From assembly GCA_017623115.1 (NCBI GenBank), contig JAGAPT010000057.1, positions 1 through 54,539 of the forward strand: a stretch of DNA of 54,539 nt. Direction: 5' to 3'. Origin of the DNA: Alistipes sp. Lineage in GTDB: Bacteria; Bacteroidota; Bacteroidia; Bacteroidales; Rikenellaceae. The notes beneath the pieces were generated by a model that was given only the letters and a program-made list of their open reading frames with translations, did no database searches and was not told the origin of the DNA. Position numbers and translations under genes: made by a program. Below are positions 1 to 8,535 of this stretch, in pieces; position 1 is the first letter of the stretch; each line of letters starts with the position of its first letter.

Positions 1-1
1 A

Positions 2-87
2 ATTCAAAATTCAAAATTCAAAATGGGAAATTTGGGAGATTTGAGTATACTGTCAAATTCTCAAAACTCTCAAAATTCTCAAAATTC
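2..87. repeat. Short A+T-rich tandem repeats downstream of the GH127-type gene
   Basis: Three heptamers ATTCAAA lie at 2-22, and three nonamers of the form TCAAAANTC lie at 61-87, preceded by a related octamer at 53-60. A weak imperfect inverted repeat (36-44 against 53-62) sits between them. The tract follows the stop of the leftward gene by about 12 bases, so it could contribute to a weak terminator. It may continue beyond the window edge. No coding potential was recognised. Confidence 0.6.
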
Positions 88-98
88 ACACAAGCAAA

Positions 99-2201
99 TT
101 ATCGAGCCAGCGGCATCCACACGGTCATCTCGGCCTGCTCACGGTTACCCCACGCGAAGTAGGGAATCAGACGAATCTTCACCTCGCCATCGGCCGAGCC
201 TACCTCACGGTAGAGGGTGTCTTTCCACGACTCCTCGTCGATCAGACGCGCCTTGCCGTCGAGGGCAATCATCTTCGAACCCTCGATGACGATCTCGGTC
301 GGGGTAAGTTCGATGTCGGAGGGAATCAGCACGTTGTCAATCTTCTTACCGCCCTCGATATCGCAACTCTCCAGGCAATACACCAGCGGACCACGCTTGA
401 CGACCGTCTCGTTGCGGCTCTCCTCGACCAGCGGATTCGACTCGAGCAGCTTGACACGCATCTCCAGGTCGAGTTCCACGCGGTCGCCCTTGCGCCATTC
501 ACGCTCCACGCAGGCATAGGTGTTGGCCTTCGTGGCGACATTGACGGGCGTGCCATTCACTTTCACCTCGGCCTTATCGCACCACTCGGGGATACGCAGG
601 TAGAGTTTCATGGGCTGCTTCTTGGCGATCTCGGCCACCTCCAAGAGGATCTTGCCATCGTAGGGATACCCCGTCTGCTGCTTCACCACGAAGGGCTTGC
701 CAGCATAGGTCGTCGTCAGTTCGCTCTCGCCATAGAGGTTGCACCACAGCGCATCGTCACTCATCGTATAGGCGTAGTTCTGCGCCTCGCAAATCGTGCG
801 CAACGTATTGGGCGGGCAGCAGTTGCAGAGTTTGATATACTCCTCACGGGTCTTCGACCAACGCATCGTATAGGGGAAGTCGGCACTTACACGCAACGGG
901 TTGGTGTAGAAATAGTGTTTGCCATCGAGGCTCACACCACTCAGCACACTATTGTAGAGGGCAAGCTCCACCACCTCGGCATACTTCGCGTCGCCCGTCG
1001 ATTGCAGCATGCGCCAGTTGAAGAGCATGTTACCGATATTGGCGCAGGTCTCGTTATGCGCCGTCGACTGCGGCAGCTGGTAGGCACGGCCATAACTTTG
1101 GTGTACCTTCTGAATCAAATCGGGCTCGTAGACTGTACCATCGGGCGACGTACCATCGTAGAGGGCACCACAGGCACCCGTCACATACATCTTGCGGGTC
1201 ACGATATCCTGCCAGATGCTCGTCAGGTTCTTCATCAGTTGCTCCTCGCCCGTCTCGGCATAGACATCGGCCACACCGGCATAGAGGTAGTTGGCACGCA
1301 CGGCGTGACCCATGGCGTTGTACTGTTCGCGGAAGGGGATGCGGTCCTGGTTGTCATCCGTACCATTCTCGACCATACCGCGAATGTTGATCAGGTTCTT
1401 CGAGAGTTCGAGGTAGCGCGGGTTGCCCGTAGCACGATACATCTCCACCACACCCATGTAGTGCGAGGGGCAGATGGCATTGCGGGCCAACTCAGCCGAA
1501 GCCGTCTCGTAGAAGTGGCAGAGGAAGTCGGTCGCCTTAATGGCGGCATCGAACAAGGTGCGTTTGCCCGTAGCACGATAGTGCGTGATACCGGCCATCA
1601 TCAGGTGGCCGAGGTTATAGGTCTCGAAGTTCAGGCGATTGGCGAAGGCACCCTTCTCATCGGCACCACCCACCTTCGTGCCGATGGCCTGCTTGGGTGC
1701 ATGGCTATGGGTGTCGATACCCTTGTTGCGCTCGTCGATAATCACCGGCGTATGGATGTAGCCATCTTCACGCTGTGCCTTCACGACACGCGCGATGAAC
1801 GTATCCATGATTTCATCCAACTCGGGATCTTTCGTGATGGCGTAGACGGCGGCTACACCCTCCATCCATTTGTACATATCGCCATCGTGGAACGGAGGTC
1901 CATCGTGATGTCCTTCGCACTCGCCGGCTGCAATCTCAAAGTTGCGGAAGCCATGCGAGAGGTCTGCATTGCACCAGATATCCCACATGTGTTGCACCGA
2001 GGTGCCGCTATACACGGCAAAGCGTTCGCCCCAGAAACCGCCGGTCCAGCGAACAGCTCCCAGCGGCACATTGGCCATTTTCGAAAAGCGGCTTTGACGC
2101 ATATCGGTCAAGCCGGCCGTAGCGGCATCTTGTGCCTGCACAGTCGCAACGGCCAAGATGGTCATCGCGGCCACAGCAATCGTAAAAAATCGTTTTAGCA
2201 T
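99..2201 (-). CDS. GH127-type (DUF1680) glycoside hydrolase, secreted
   Basis: The 700-residue product starts with a signal peptide (about residues 1-23, ending VQAQ) and continues into an (alpha/alpha)6 barrel of the DUF1680/GH127 family, with a C-terminal beta-sandwich. The zinc and nucleophile signature is visible: E384 and C386 in HNETC, and C461-C462 in NCCPPN, matching the Glu-Cys-Cys-Cys site of beta-L-arabinofuranosidase HypBA1. The usual GEAF motif carrying the acid/base Glu is replaced by HQSY, with Gln368 at that place by eye, so the substrate or mechanism may differ. In the rhamnogalacturonan-II system of Bacteroides thetaiotaomicron, a GH127 member removes aceric acid; the neighbours make a related role plausible. 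The gene is divergent from the operon starting at 2445. The family call is secure; the substrate is inferred. Confidence 0.88.
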   Translation of the reverse strand: MLKRFFTIAVAAMTILAVATVQAQDAATAGLTDMRQSRFSKMANVPLGAVRWTGGFWGERFAVYSGTSVQHMWDIWCNADLSHGFRNFEIAAGECEGHHDGPPFHDGDMYKWMEGVAAVYAITKDPELDEIMDTFIARVVKAQREDGYIHTPVIIDERNKGIDTHSHAPKQAIGTKVGGADEKGAFANRLNFETYNLGHLMMAGITHYRATGKRTLFDAAIKATDFLCHFYETASAELARNAICPSHYMGVVEMYRATGNPRYLELSKNLINIRGMVENGTDDNQDRIPFREQYNAMGHAVRANYLYAGVADVYAETGEEQLMKNLTSIWQDIVTRKMYVTGACGALYDGTSPDGTVYEPDLIQKVHQSYGRAYQLPQSTAHNETCANIGNMLFNWRMLQSTGDAKYAEVVELALYNSVLSGVSLDGKHYFYTNPLRVSADFPYTMRWSKTREEYIKLCNCCPPNTLRTICEAQNYAYTMSDDALWCNLYGESELTTTYAGKPFVVKQQTGYPYDGKILLEVAEIAKKQPMKLYLRIPEWCDKAEVKVNGTPVNVATKANTYACVEREWRKGDRVELDLEMRVKLLESNPLVEESRNETVVKRGPLVYCLESCDIEGGKKIDNVLIPSDIELTPTEIVIEGSKMIALDGKARLIDEESWKDTLYREVGSADGEVKIRLIPYFAWGNREQAEMTVWMPLAR

Positions 2202-2234
2202 AGGTTATAGTAGTGTTAATTTAATATCTTCTAA

Positions 2235-2242
2235 CAAATATA
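2235..2242 (-). promoter_or_regulatory. -7-like element (TATATTTG) for the GH127-type gene
   Basis: Read leftward, the site is TATATTTG, matching the Bacteroidota -7 consensus TAnnTTTG. It lies 33 bases before the start codon. No TTG or TTTG occurs at the usual distance upstream, so this is only half a promoter. Confidence 0.35.
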
Positions 2243-2444
2243 CACCATATTTTTTAGAAAAGAGGTATAAATTCAAAAACGGCAAAAAAAATGGCAATAT
2301 TTGATAGCCTATCCGACGTTTTCTTGCTAATATTGTAATGTGGAATAGCACAGCCTCGCCCGAATCAGTAGAGATGCGGGTGGCGAAGCATTGCAACACG
2401 TTAAAAGACAATGAAATAAGAAACCTAACACGATAACAAAAGCC

Positions 2445-5400
2445 ATGAAACGACTTTTCATCCGGGGACTCCTGGCCGTAGCGGCTCTCGCCGGTACGAC
2501 TACCCTCGCGGCACAAGACCGCATCCACTACACAGGAACCGAACTCTCGAATCCCAACATGCACGACGGCGCACTCTCGCCCGTGGTCGGTGTACACAAC
2601 ATCCAGACCATGCGAGCCAACCGCAGCCTGCCCTATGCCACCAACGGCAATGGCTGGACCTACAACCACCAGTCGATGCTTGCCTACTGGCGCGGCCACT
2701 TCTACATGCACTACCTCTGCGACCCGGTCGATGAGCATGTACCCCCCTCGATGACCATGTTGCAACGCTCGGCTGACGGCTATACGTGGTCCGACCCCGA
2801 AGTGTTGTTCCCCGTCTACCGCATCCCCGACGGCTTCACAAAGGATGGCACGGTCGTAGCGAAAAACATGGATGCCATCATGCACCAGCGTGTCGGCTTC
2901 TTTGTCTCGAAGTCGGATCGCCTGCTTGCCATCGGCAACTACGGCATCGCACTCTATCCGAAGGATGACCCGAACGACGGCAACGGCATCGGCCGTGTCG
3001 TGCGTGAAATCTACGAGGATGGCTCGTTGGGCCCCATCTACTTCATCTACTTCAACCACGCCTTCAACGAGAAGAACGCTGCTTGGCCCTACTACACCCG
3101 CTCGAAAGACAAAGGGTTCCGTGAGGCTTGCGAGGAGCTGCTGGCCGACCCCCTGCAACGCATGGGCTGGGTCGAGGAGGCCGACCGTGAAGACCCCCTC
3201 ATCCCGCTGCACAAACCCTACAAGGCGTTCTGCTACTACACGCTCGACGACGGTCGTGTTGTATCGCTCTGGAAGCATGCGCTGACCTCCATCTCGGAGG
3301 ATGGCGGCAACACCTGGGCCGAGCCGATTGCCCGTGCCAAAGGGTTCGTCAACAGCAACGCCAAAATCTGGGGACAGCGACTCTCGGATGGCACCTTTGC
3401 CACGGTCTACAACCCCTCGGAGTTCCGCTGGCCGCTGGCCATCTCGCTCTCGAAAGACGGCTTGGAGTACACGACCCTGAATCTGGTCTACGGCGAGGTG
3501 CCCCCGATGCGCTACGCCGGTCAATACAAGTCGTTTGGCCCGCAGTATGTACGCGGTATCCAGGAGGGCAACGGCACACCTCCCGATGGTGACATGTGGA
3601 TTACTTACAGCGTCAATAAGGAGGATATGTGGGTGAGCCGCATTCCCGTCCCCGTACAGCAGGAGGCGACGGCGCATGCCGATGACGACTTCACGCAATA
3701 CAAGGCACTATCCGACCTGACGATGTGGAACATCTACTCGGCGGTGTGGGCCCCCGTGTCGCTTGACGGCAAGTGGCTCACGCTGAAGGATAAAGACCCC
3801 TTCTTCGATGCAAAAATCGAGCGTAAGATTCCGCATACCCGCGAATTGACCGTCGAGTTTGACCTGATGGCCGACCAGAACAACACGGGACATCTCGAAA
3901 TCGAGTTCGTGGATGACGAAGGTACGGCTTGCGCCCGCATCGACCTGACCGACGAGGGCGAAATGCGCTCGAAGGGCGGTGCCCGCTATGGTCGTGTGCT
4001 GACCTATGAGCCGGGGAAAACCTACCACGTGAAGGTTGAAATTACCCTGGAGAATCGCAACTCGACCATCTATATCGACGGTCAGAAACGCACGACACGC
4101 ATGCTTTATGCCCCCGTGGAGTCCATCGAGCGCGTGGTATTCCGCACCGGAGCACGTCGCCATCACCCGACGGTAGACACCTGGGCTGACCAATTTGACG
4201 ACCTCCCGGGATGCAATGCGAGTGCCCCCGAGGCTACCTTCCGCATCGCCAATTTCCGCACCTCGTCGCGTGACGTAAACCACACCTCGGCCATCCTCAA
4301 ATACAAGGATTTCGCCCACTACGCCGAGCGGTTCAACACGATGGAGGACGAGAACATCGTACAAGCGATTCCGAACAGTGCCTCATCGGCCTGGATGGAG
4401 CAGAACATTCCCCTCTTCGAGTGCCCGCAGCACAACTTCGAGGAGCTCTTCTACTTCCGCTGGTGGAGCCTGCGCAAACACATCAAGGAGACCCCGGTGG
4501 GGTACGGCATGACCGAATTCCTCGTGCAGCGTTCCTACTCGGACAAATACAACCTGATTGCCTGCGCCATCGGCCACCACATCCACGAGAGCCGCTGGTT
4601 GCACAACCAGGAGTACCTCAACCAGATTATCCACACCTGGTATCGTGGCAACGAGGGAAAACCAATGGCCAAGATGACCAAGTTCAGTTCGTGGAACCCT
4701 TCGGCCATCTACAACCGCTATCTGGTCAACATGGACAAGGCCTATCTTACAGACCTCTATCCCGACATGCAGGCCGAATACAAGTGGTGGGAGGAGACCC
4801 ACCGCCTGCCCGACGGGCTCTATTGGCAGGGCGACGTGCAGGATGGTATGGAGGAGTCGATCAGTGGCGGCCGCAAGAAGCAGTTTGCCCGCCCGACCAT
4901 CAACAGCTACATGTATGGCAATGCCGAGGCGTTGGCCGAGGTGGCCCGTCTGATGGGCAAGGAGCAGGATGCAACCAGCTACGAGCAGAAGGCCAAAGAG
5001 ATTAAGGAGCTCATCTTCGGCAAACTCTGGAACGACGAGCGTGCCTTCTTCGAGACCCGTCGTGCGGACACGCTCTGTTGTGCGCGTGAGGCCATCGGCT
5101 ACATTCCGTGGTATTTCAACATCCCCGAGAAGCGTCATGAAAACGCCTGGTTGCAAATCAACGATAAGGAGGGATTCGATGCCCCCTATGGCCTGACAAC
5201 GGCCGAGCGTCGCCACCCTGAATTCCGCACCCGTGGTGTCGGCAAATGCGAGTGGGACGGTGCCATTTGGCCCTTCGCCTCGTCGCAGACCCTCATGGCG
5301 TTGGCCAACTACCTCAACACGGAGAGCGACCCCGTGGTGACGGCCGAGAGTTACTTCCGCCACATGGAACGCTACGTAGAGTCGATGCACCACCGTGGTC

Positions 5401-5753
5401 GTCCCTACATCGGCGAGTACCTCGATGAGGTAACCGGCTACTGGCTCAAAGGCGATCAGGAGCGTGCCCGCTACTACAACCACTCGACCTTCAACGACCT
5501 GATGATTACAGGCTTGGCCGGTCTGCGCCCGCGTGCCGACCGCACCTTGGAGGTCAATCCGTTGTTGCCCGAAGGCAAGTGGGATTGGTTCTGCATGGAC
5601 AACATCCTCTACCATGGACACATCATTACCATCGTTTGGGATAAGCACGGCGACCGCTACCACCAGGGCAAGGGACTGACACTGCTCGTGGATGGCAAGA
5701 AAGTAGCCAATCGCCCCGATCTGGGTCGTTTGATCTGCGAAAACATCTTGTAA
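2445..5753 (+). CDS. Two-enzyme glycosidase: sialidase-like propeller plus (alpha/alpha)6 barrel, GH143-GH142-like
   Basis: The 1102-residue product has a signal peptide (about 1-23, ending LAAQ). Residues about 25-410 look like a sialidase-type beta-propeller, with SADGYTWSDP and SEDGGNTWAEP BNR-like turns. Residues about 415-610 form a concanavalin-like beta-sandwich, and about 640-1090 form a six-hairpin barrel with Trp/Asp-rich motifs (YWQGDVQDGME, CEWDGAIWPF). Length and order resemble, from memory, BT1020 of B. thetaiotaomicron, in which GH143 releases a 3-deoxy-lyxo-heptulosaric acid residue and GH142 a beta-L-arabinofuranose from rhamnogalacturonan-II. The next gene begins 3 bases after the stop, so it leads an operon. 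The domain folds are fairly clear; the exact GH families are inferred from architecture and context. Confidence 0.7.
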   Translation: MKRLFIRGLLAVAALAGTTTLAAQDRIHYTGTELSNPNMHDGALSPVVGVHNIQTMRANRSLPYATNGNGWTYNHQSMLAYWRGHFYMHYLCDPVDEHVPPSMTMLQRSADGYTWSDPEVLFPVYRIPDGFTKDGTVVAKNMDAIMHQRVGFFVSKSDRLLAIGNYGIALYPKDDPNDGNGIGRVVREIYEDGSLGPIYFIYFNHAFNEKNAAWPYYTRSKDKGFREACEELLADPLQRMGWVEEADREDPLIPLHKPYKAFCYYTLDDGRVVSLWKHALTSISEDGGNTWAEPIARAKGFVNSNAKIWGQRLSDGTFATVYNPSEFRWPLAISLSKDGLEYTTLNLVYGEVPPMRYAGQYKSFGPQYVRGIQEGNGTPPDGDMWITYSVNKEDMWVSRIPVPVQQEATAHADDDFTQYKALSDLTMWNIYSAVWAPVSLDGKWLTLKDKDPFFDAKIERKIPHTRELTVEFDLMADQNNTGHLEIEFVDDEGTACARIDLTDEGEMRSKGGARYGRVLTYEPGKTYHVKVEITLENRNSTIYIDGQKRTTRMLYAPVESIERVVFRTGARRHHPTVDTWADQFDDLPGCNASAPEATFRIANFRTSSRDVNHTSAILKYKDFAHYAERFNTMEDENIVQAIPNSASSAWMEQNIPLFECPQHNFEELFYFRWWSLRKHIKETPVGYGMTEFLVQRSYSDKYNLIACAIGHHIHESRWLHNQEYLNQIIHTWYRGNEGKPMAKMTKFSSWNPSAIYNRYLVNMDKAYLTDLYPDMQAEYKWWEETHRLPDGLYWQGDVQDGMEESISGGRKKQFARPTINSYMYGNAEALAEVARLMGKEQDATSYEQKAKEIKELIFGKLWNDERAFFETRRADTLCCAREAIGYIPWYFNIPEKRHENAWLQINDKEGFDAPYGLTTAERRHPEFRTRGVGKCEWDGAIWPFASSQTLMALANYLNTESDPVVTAESYFRHMERYVESMHHRGRPYIGEYLDEVTGYWLKGDQERARYYNHSTFNDLMITGLAGLRPRADRTLEVNPLLPEGKWDWFCMDNILYHGHIITIVWDKHGDRYHQGKGLTLLVDGKKVANRPDLGRLICENIL

Positions 5754-5756
5754 GCG

Positions 5757-8525
5757 ATGAAGTATTGGCGGCACATATTTTACGGGGTATTGGGTGGATT
5801 GATTTTCGTTCCCTGCTTACGCCCTGCATTGCGTGTTGAAACGCTGACATGCGACTATCAAGCTACCCCGCTGCTTGTCGAGGGGGCTACGCCTCGTTTC
5901 GGCTGGCAGTTGGAGGGACGACAAGGCACGATGCAGTCGGCCTATGCCATTGAGGTCGAAACGGCTGATGGCGAAGTAGTATGGCAAAGTGGCAAGGTAG
6001 CCTCCACTGCGAGCCAACTCGTACCCTACACAGGAGAAGCACTCCTCCCGATGCACACCTACCGCTGGCGTGTGCAGGCTTGGAACGAACGAGATAAGGC
6101 CTCGCGCTGGAGCGACTATGCCACCTTCACCACCGCACCCTCGGCCGAATGGCTGCAGGAGGGAGCGTGGATTGGGGCTATCACCTATGCCGATGCCCGT
6201 ATGCCCGAGGGGCGCAAATTCCATGGCGGGGAGCTCAAAAAGCCCGAAGTCAGGGCTGCCTGGGAGGCTGTCGACTCGTTGGCGTGGCGTTCAATCCTGC
6301 TGCGCAAGGAGTTTACGACCGACAAAGAGGTAGCCGAGGCCATCGTCTACATCTGCGGATTGGGACACTACGAGCTCTCGCTCAACGGCACGAAGGTGGG
6401 CAACAGCGAATTTGCCCCCTTGTGGAGCGACTACCACAAGCGGGTCTACTACAACGCCTACGACCTGACCGAAGCGTTACAGCAGGGCGAGAATGCCTTG
6501 GGCGTTTTACTCGGCAACGGATTTTACAACATTGCCGACCGCTCACGCTACCGCAAACTGCAAATCGGCTTCGGCCCCGAGACGCTCTACCTCAAACTCC
6601 GCATTCGCTATACGGATGGCACGGAGCAAATCGTAGCGAGCGATGTCTCGTGGCACTATGCGTTAAGCCCGATTACCTTTAACACGATTTACGGAGGCGA
6701 GGATTACGATGCCCGCCTCGAGCAGGCCGGATGGGACAGCCCCGACTTCGATGCCACGACATGGCAGCCGGTTGTCGTGCAGGAGGCTCCGCAAGGCGCA
6801 CTTGCACCCCAGCAGGCACCACCGGTCGGCATCGGCCGTCGTTATCCTCCGCAGCAGGTACATAAGCTCACCCCCGAGGAGGTCGAGCGAGCCACCACCC
6901 AAACCAAGCGTACGGTCGACCCGTCGGCGTTGTTGCTCGACATGGGACAAAACATGGCCGGCTTCCCCGAGATTACCGTGCGGGGAGAGCGCGGAGCACA
7001 ACTTACGCTCGTCGTGGCTGAGGCAACGACCGACAGCAACGCCACGCAACAGCGTCAGACAGGCCGTCAGCACTATTATACCTATACACTCAAAGGCGAG
7101 GGAGCAGAAACATGGCATCCGCGATTCTCCTACTACGGATTCCGCTATATCCTGCTCGAAGGGGCGGTATTGGCCGGGATGGAGAATCCCGATTCGCTGC
7201 CCGTGGTCGAGCAAATCCACGCCTGCTTTGTGCATAACCAGGCCGAGGAGGTAGCCGAATTCGAGTCGTCGAATCCGATTTTCAACGCTGCCCATCGGCT
7301 GATCCACCATGCTGTGCGCAGCAACATGCAGGCCGTCTGGACCGACTGTCCCCACCGTGAGAAGCTCGGCTGGTTGGAGCAGGTGCATCTGAACGGCCCG
7401 GGGTTGTTGTACAACTACGACCTGACAACCTACCTGCCGAAGGTGATGCGTGATATTGCCGATGCACAACGCCCCAACGGCATGATTCCGACCACCGCCC
7501 CCAACTACGTCATCTTCGAGGGCCCCGGCATGGATGCCTTCCACGACTCCCCCGAGTGGAGCATCACGGTCATCATGGCTCCCTTCATGTACTACGAAAC
7601 CTATGGCGACGACCATCTGATTCGTACCTACTACCCCACGATGCGTCGCTGGGTCGATTACCTCACGTCGCGTACCGAGGGGCATTTGATTGATTTCGGT
7701 TTGGGCGACTGGTACGACTATGGCGACTTCCGTGCCGGATTCTCGCGCAACACCCCCGTTGGGTTGGTTGCTTCGGCTCACTACTACATGGCTCTGCGCC
7801 ACCTGGTGAAGGCGGCAGCCATGACGGGACACACAGCCGATGAAAAGCATTATACAGAGCTGGCCGACCAGGTCCGTGAGGCCTTCAATGCTGCCTATTT
7901 CAATCCCGAAACCGCCCAATACGGCACCGCAAGCCAATGTAGCAACGCCTTGCCCCTCTTCCTGGACATGGTACCCGAAGGGAAGCGACAAGCGGTCATC
8001 GACAACCTTCTTGGCGACATCGAGCAACACGGATGGCGACTCACGACGGGCGATGTGGGCAACCGCTATCTCTTCCAGACACTCGCACGCAACGACCTGA
8101 ACGAAGTGATGTACCGCATGCACAACCACGAGGAGGCTCCGGGCTACGGATTCCAACTCAAATATGGCGCAACGACCCTCACCGAGCAGTGGGACCCGCG
8201 TCAAGGCTCGTCGTGGAACCACTTCATGATGGGGCAAATCGACGAGTGGTTCTTCCGCTCGCTCCTCGGCCTGCGTCCCGATACAAACGGCAAGGGCTAT
8301 AGCGAGGTTACCATTGCCCCCGAGGTGGTGGGCGACCTGCAATTTGTGCGAGGTCGCTACCGTTCGCTCTACGGCGATATTCGCATCGAATGGGAGCGCG
8401 AGCAGGAGCAATTCACCTTGCAGGTTGAACTGCCGGCCAACTGCCGTGCCAACATCCTGCTGCCGGGCGACCTCACCCCACAGCAGGTAACATCGGGCCG
8501 TCATACCTTTACGAAAACAATTTAA
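5757..8525 (+). CDS. GH78 alpha-L-rhamnosidase (first copy)
   Basis: The 922-residue product has a hydrophobic N-terminus (about 8-25) and the GH78 layout: N-terminal fibronectin-like domain (LQVE-type start, RWRVQAWNE near 100), beta-sandwich domains to about 480, an (alpha/alpha)6 catalytic barrel, and a C-terminal beta domain. Candidate catalytic residues are D530 and E535 in TDCPHREKLGW, and E810 in TLTEQWD. The family removes terminal alpha-L-rhamnose with inversion. It shares 5-10 base spacing with its neighbours, so it is co-transcribed with the GH143-GH142-like gene and the esterase. It differs clearly from the second GH78 enzyme at 12532, which has a DCPQRNE version of the motif, so the two probably cleave different linkages. 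Confidence 0.9.
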   Translation: MKYWRHIFYGVLGGLIFVPCLRPALRVETLTCDYQATPLLVEGATPRFGWQLEGRQGTMQSAYAIEVETADGEVVWQSGKVASTASQLVPYTGEALLPMHTYRWRVQAWNERDKASRWSDYATFTTAPSAEWLQEGAWIGAITYADARMPEGRKFHGGELKKPEVRAAWEAVDSLAWRSILLRKEFTTDKEVAEAIVYICGLGHYELSLNGTKVGNSEFAPLWSDYHKRVYYNAYDLTEALQQGENALGVLLGNGFYNIADRSRYRKLQIGFGPETLYLKLRIRYTDGTEQIVASDVSWHYALSPITFNTIYGGEDYDARLEQAGWDSPDFDATTWQPVVVQEAPQGALAPQQAPPVGIGRRYPPQQVHKLTPEEVERATTQTKRTVDPSALLLDMGQNMAGFPEITVRGERGAQLTLVVAEATTDSNATQQRQTGRQHYYTYTLKGEGAETWHPRFSYYGFRYILLEGAVLAGMENPDSLPVVEQIHACFVHNQAEEVAEFESSNPIFNAAHRLIHHAVRSNMQAVWTDCPHREKLGWLEQVHLNGPGLLYNYDLTTYLPKVMRDIADAQRPNGMIPTTAPNYVIFEGPGMDAFHDSPEWSITVIMAPFMYYETYGDDHLIRTYYPTMRRWVDYLTSRTEGHLIDFGLGDWYDYGDFRAGFSRNTPVGLVASAHYYMALRHLVKAAAMTGHTADEKHYTELADQVREAFNAAYFNPETAQYGTASQCSNALPLFLDMVPEGKRQAVIDNLLGDIEQHGWRLTTGDVGNRYLFQTLARNDLNEVMYRMHNHEEAPGYGFQLKYGATTLTEQWDPRQGSSWNHFMMGQIDEWFFRSLLGLRPDTNGKGYSEVTIAPEVVGDLQFVRGRYRSLYGDIRIEWEREQEQFTLQVELPANCRANILLPGDLTPQQVTSGRHTFTKTI

Positions 8526-8535
8526 TATACCGAAT

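Noticed and set aside
2296-2335. Possible rightward promoter before 2445 (AATATTTG or TTTG with TAATATTG)
   Set aside because: Each candidate has a mismatch in the -7 element, and the paired one has a 24-base spacer; too weak to list as a feature.
2205-3698. Leftward open frame inside the GH143-GH142-like gene
   Set aside because: No signal, motif or start context; the overlapping rightward gene has clear domains.
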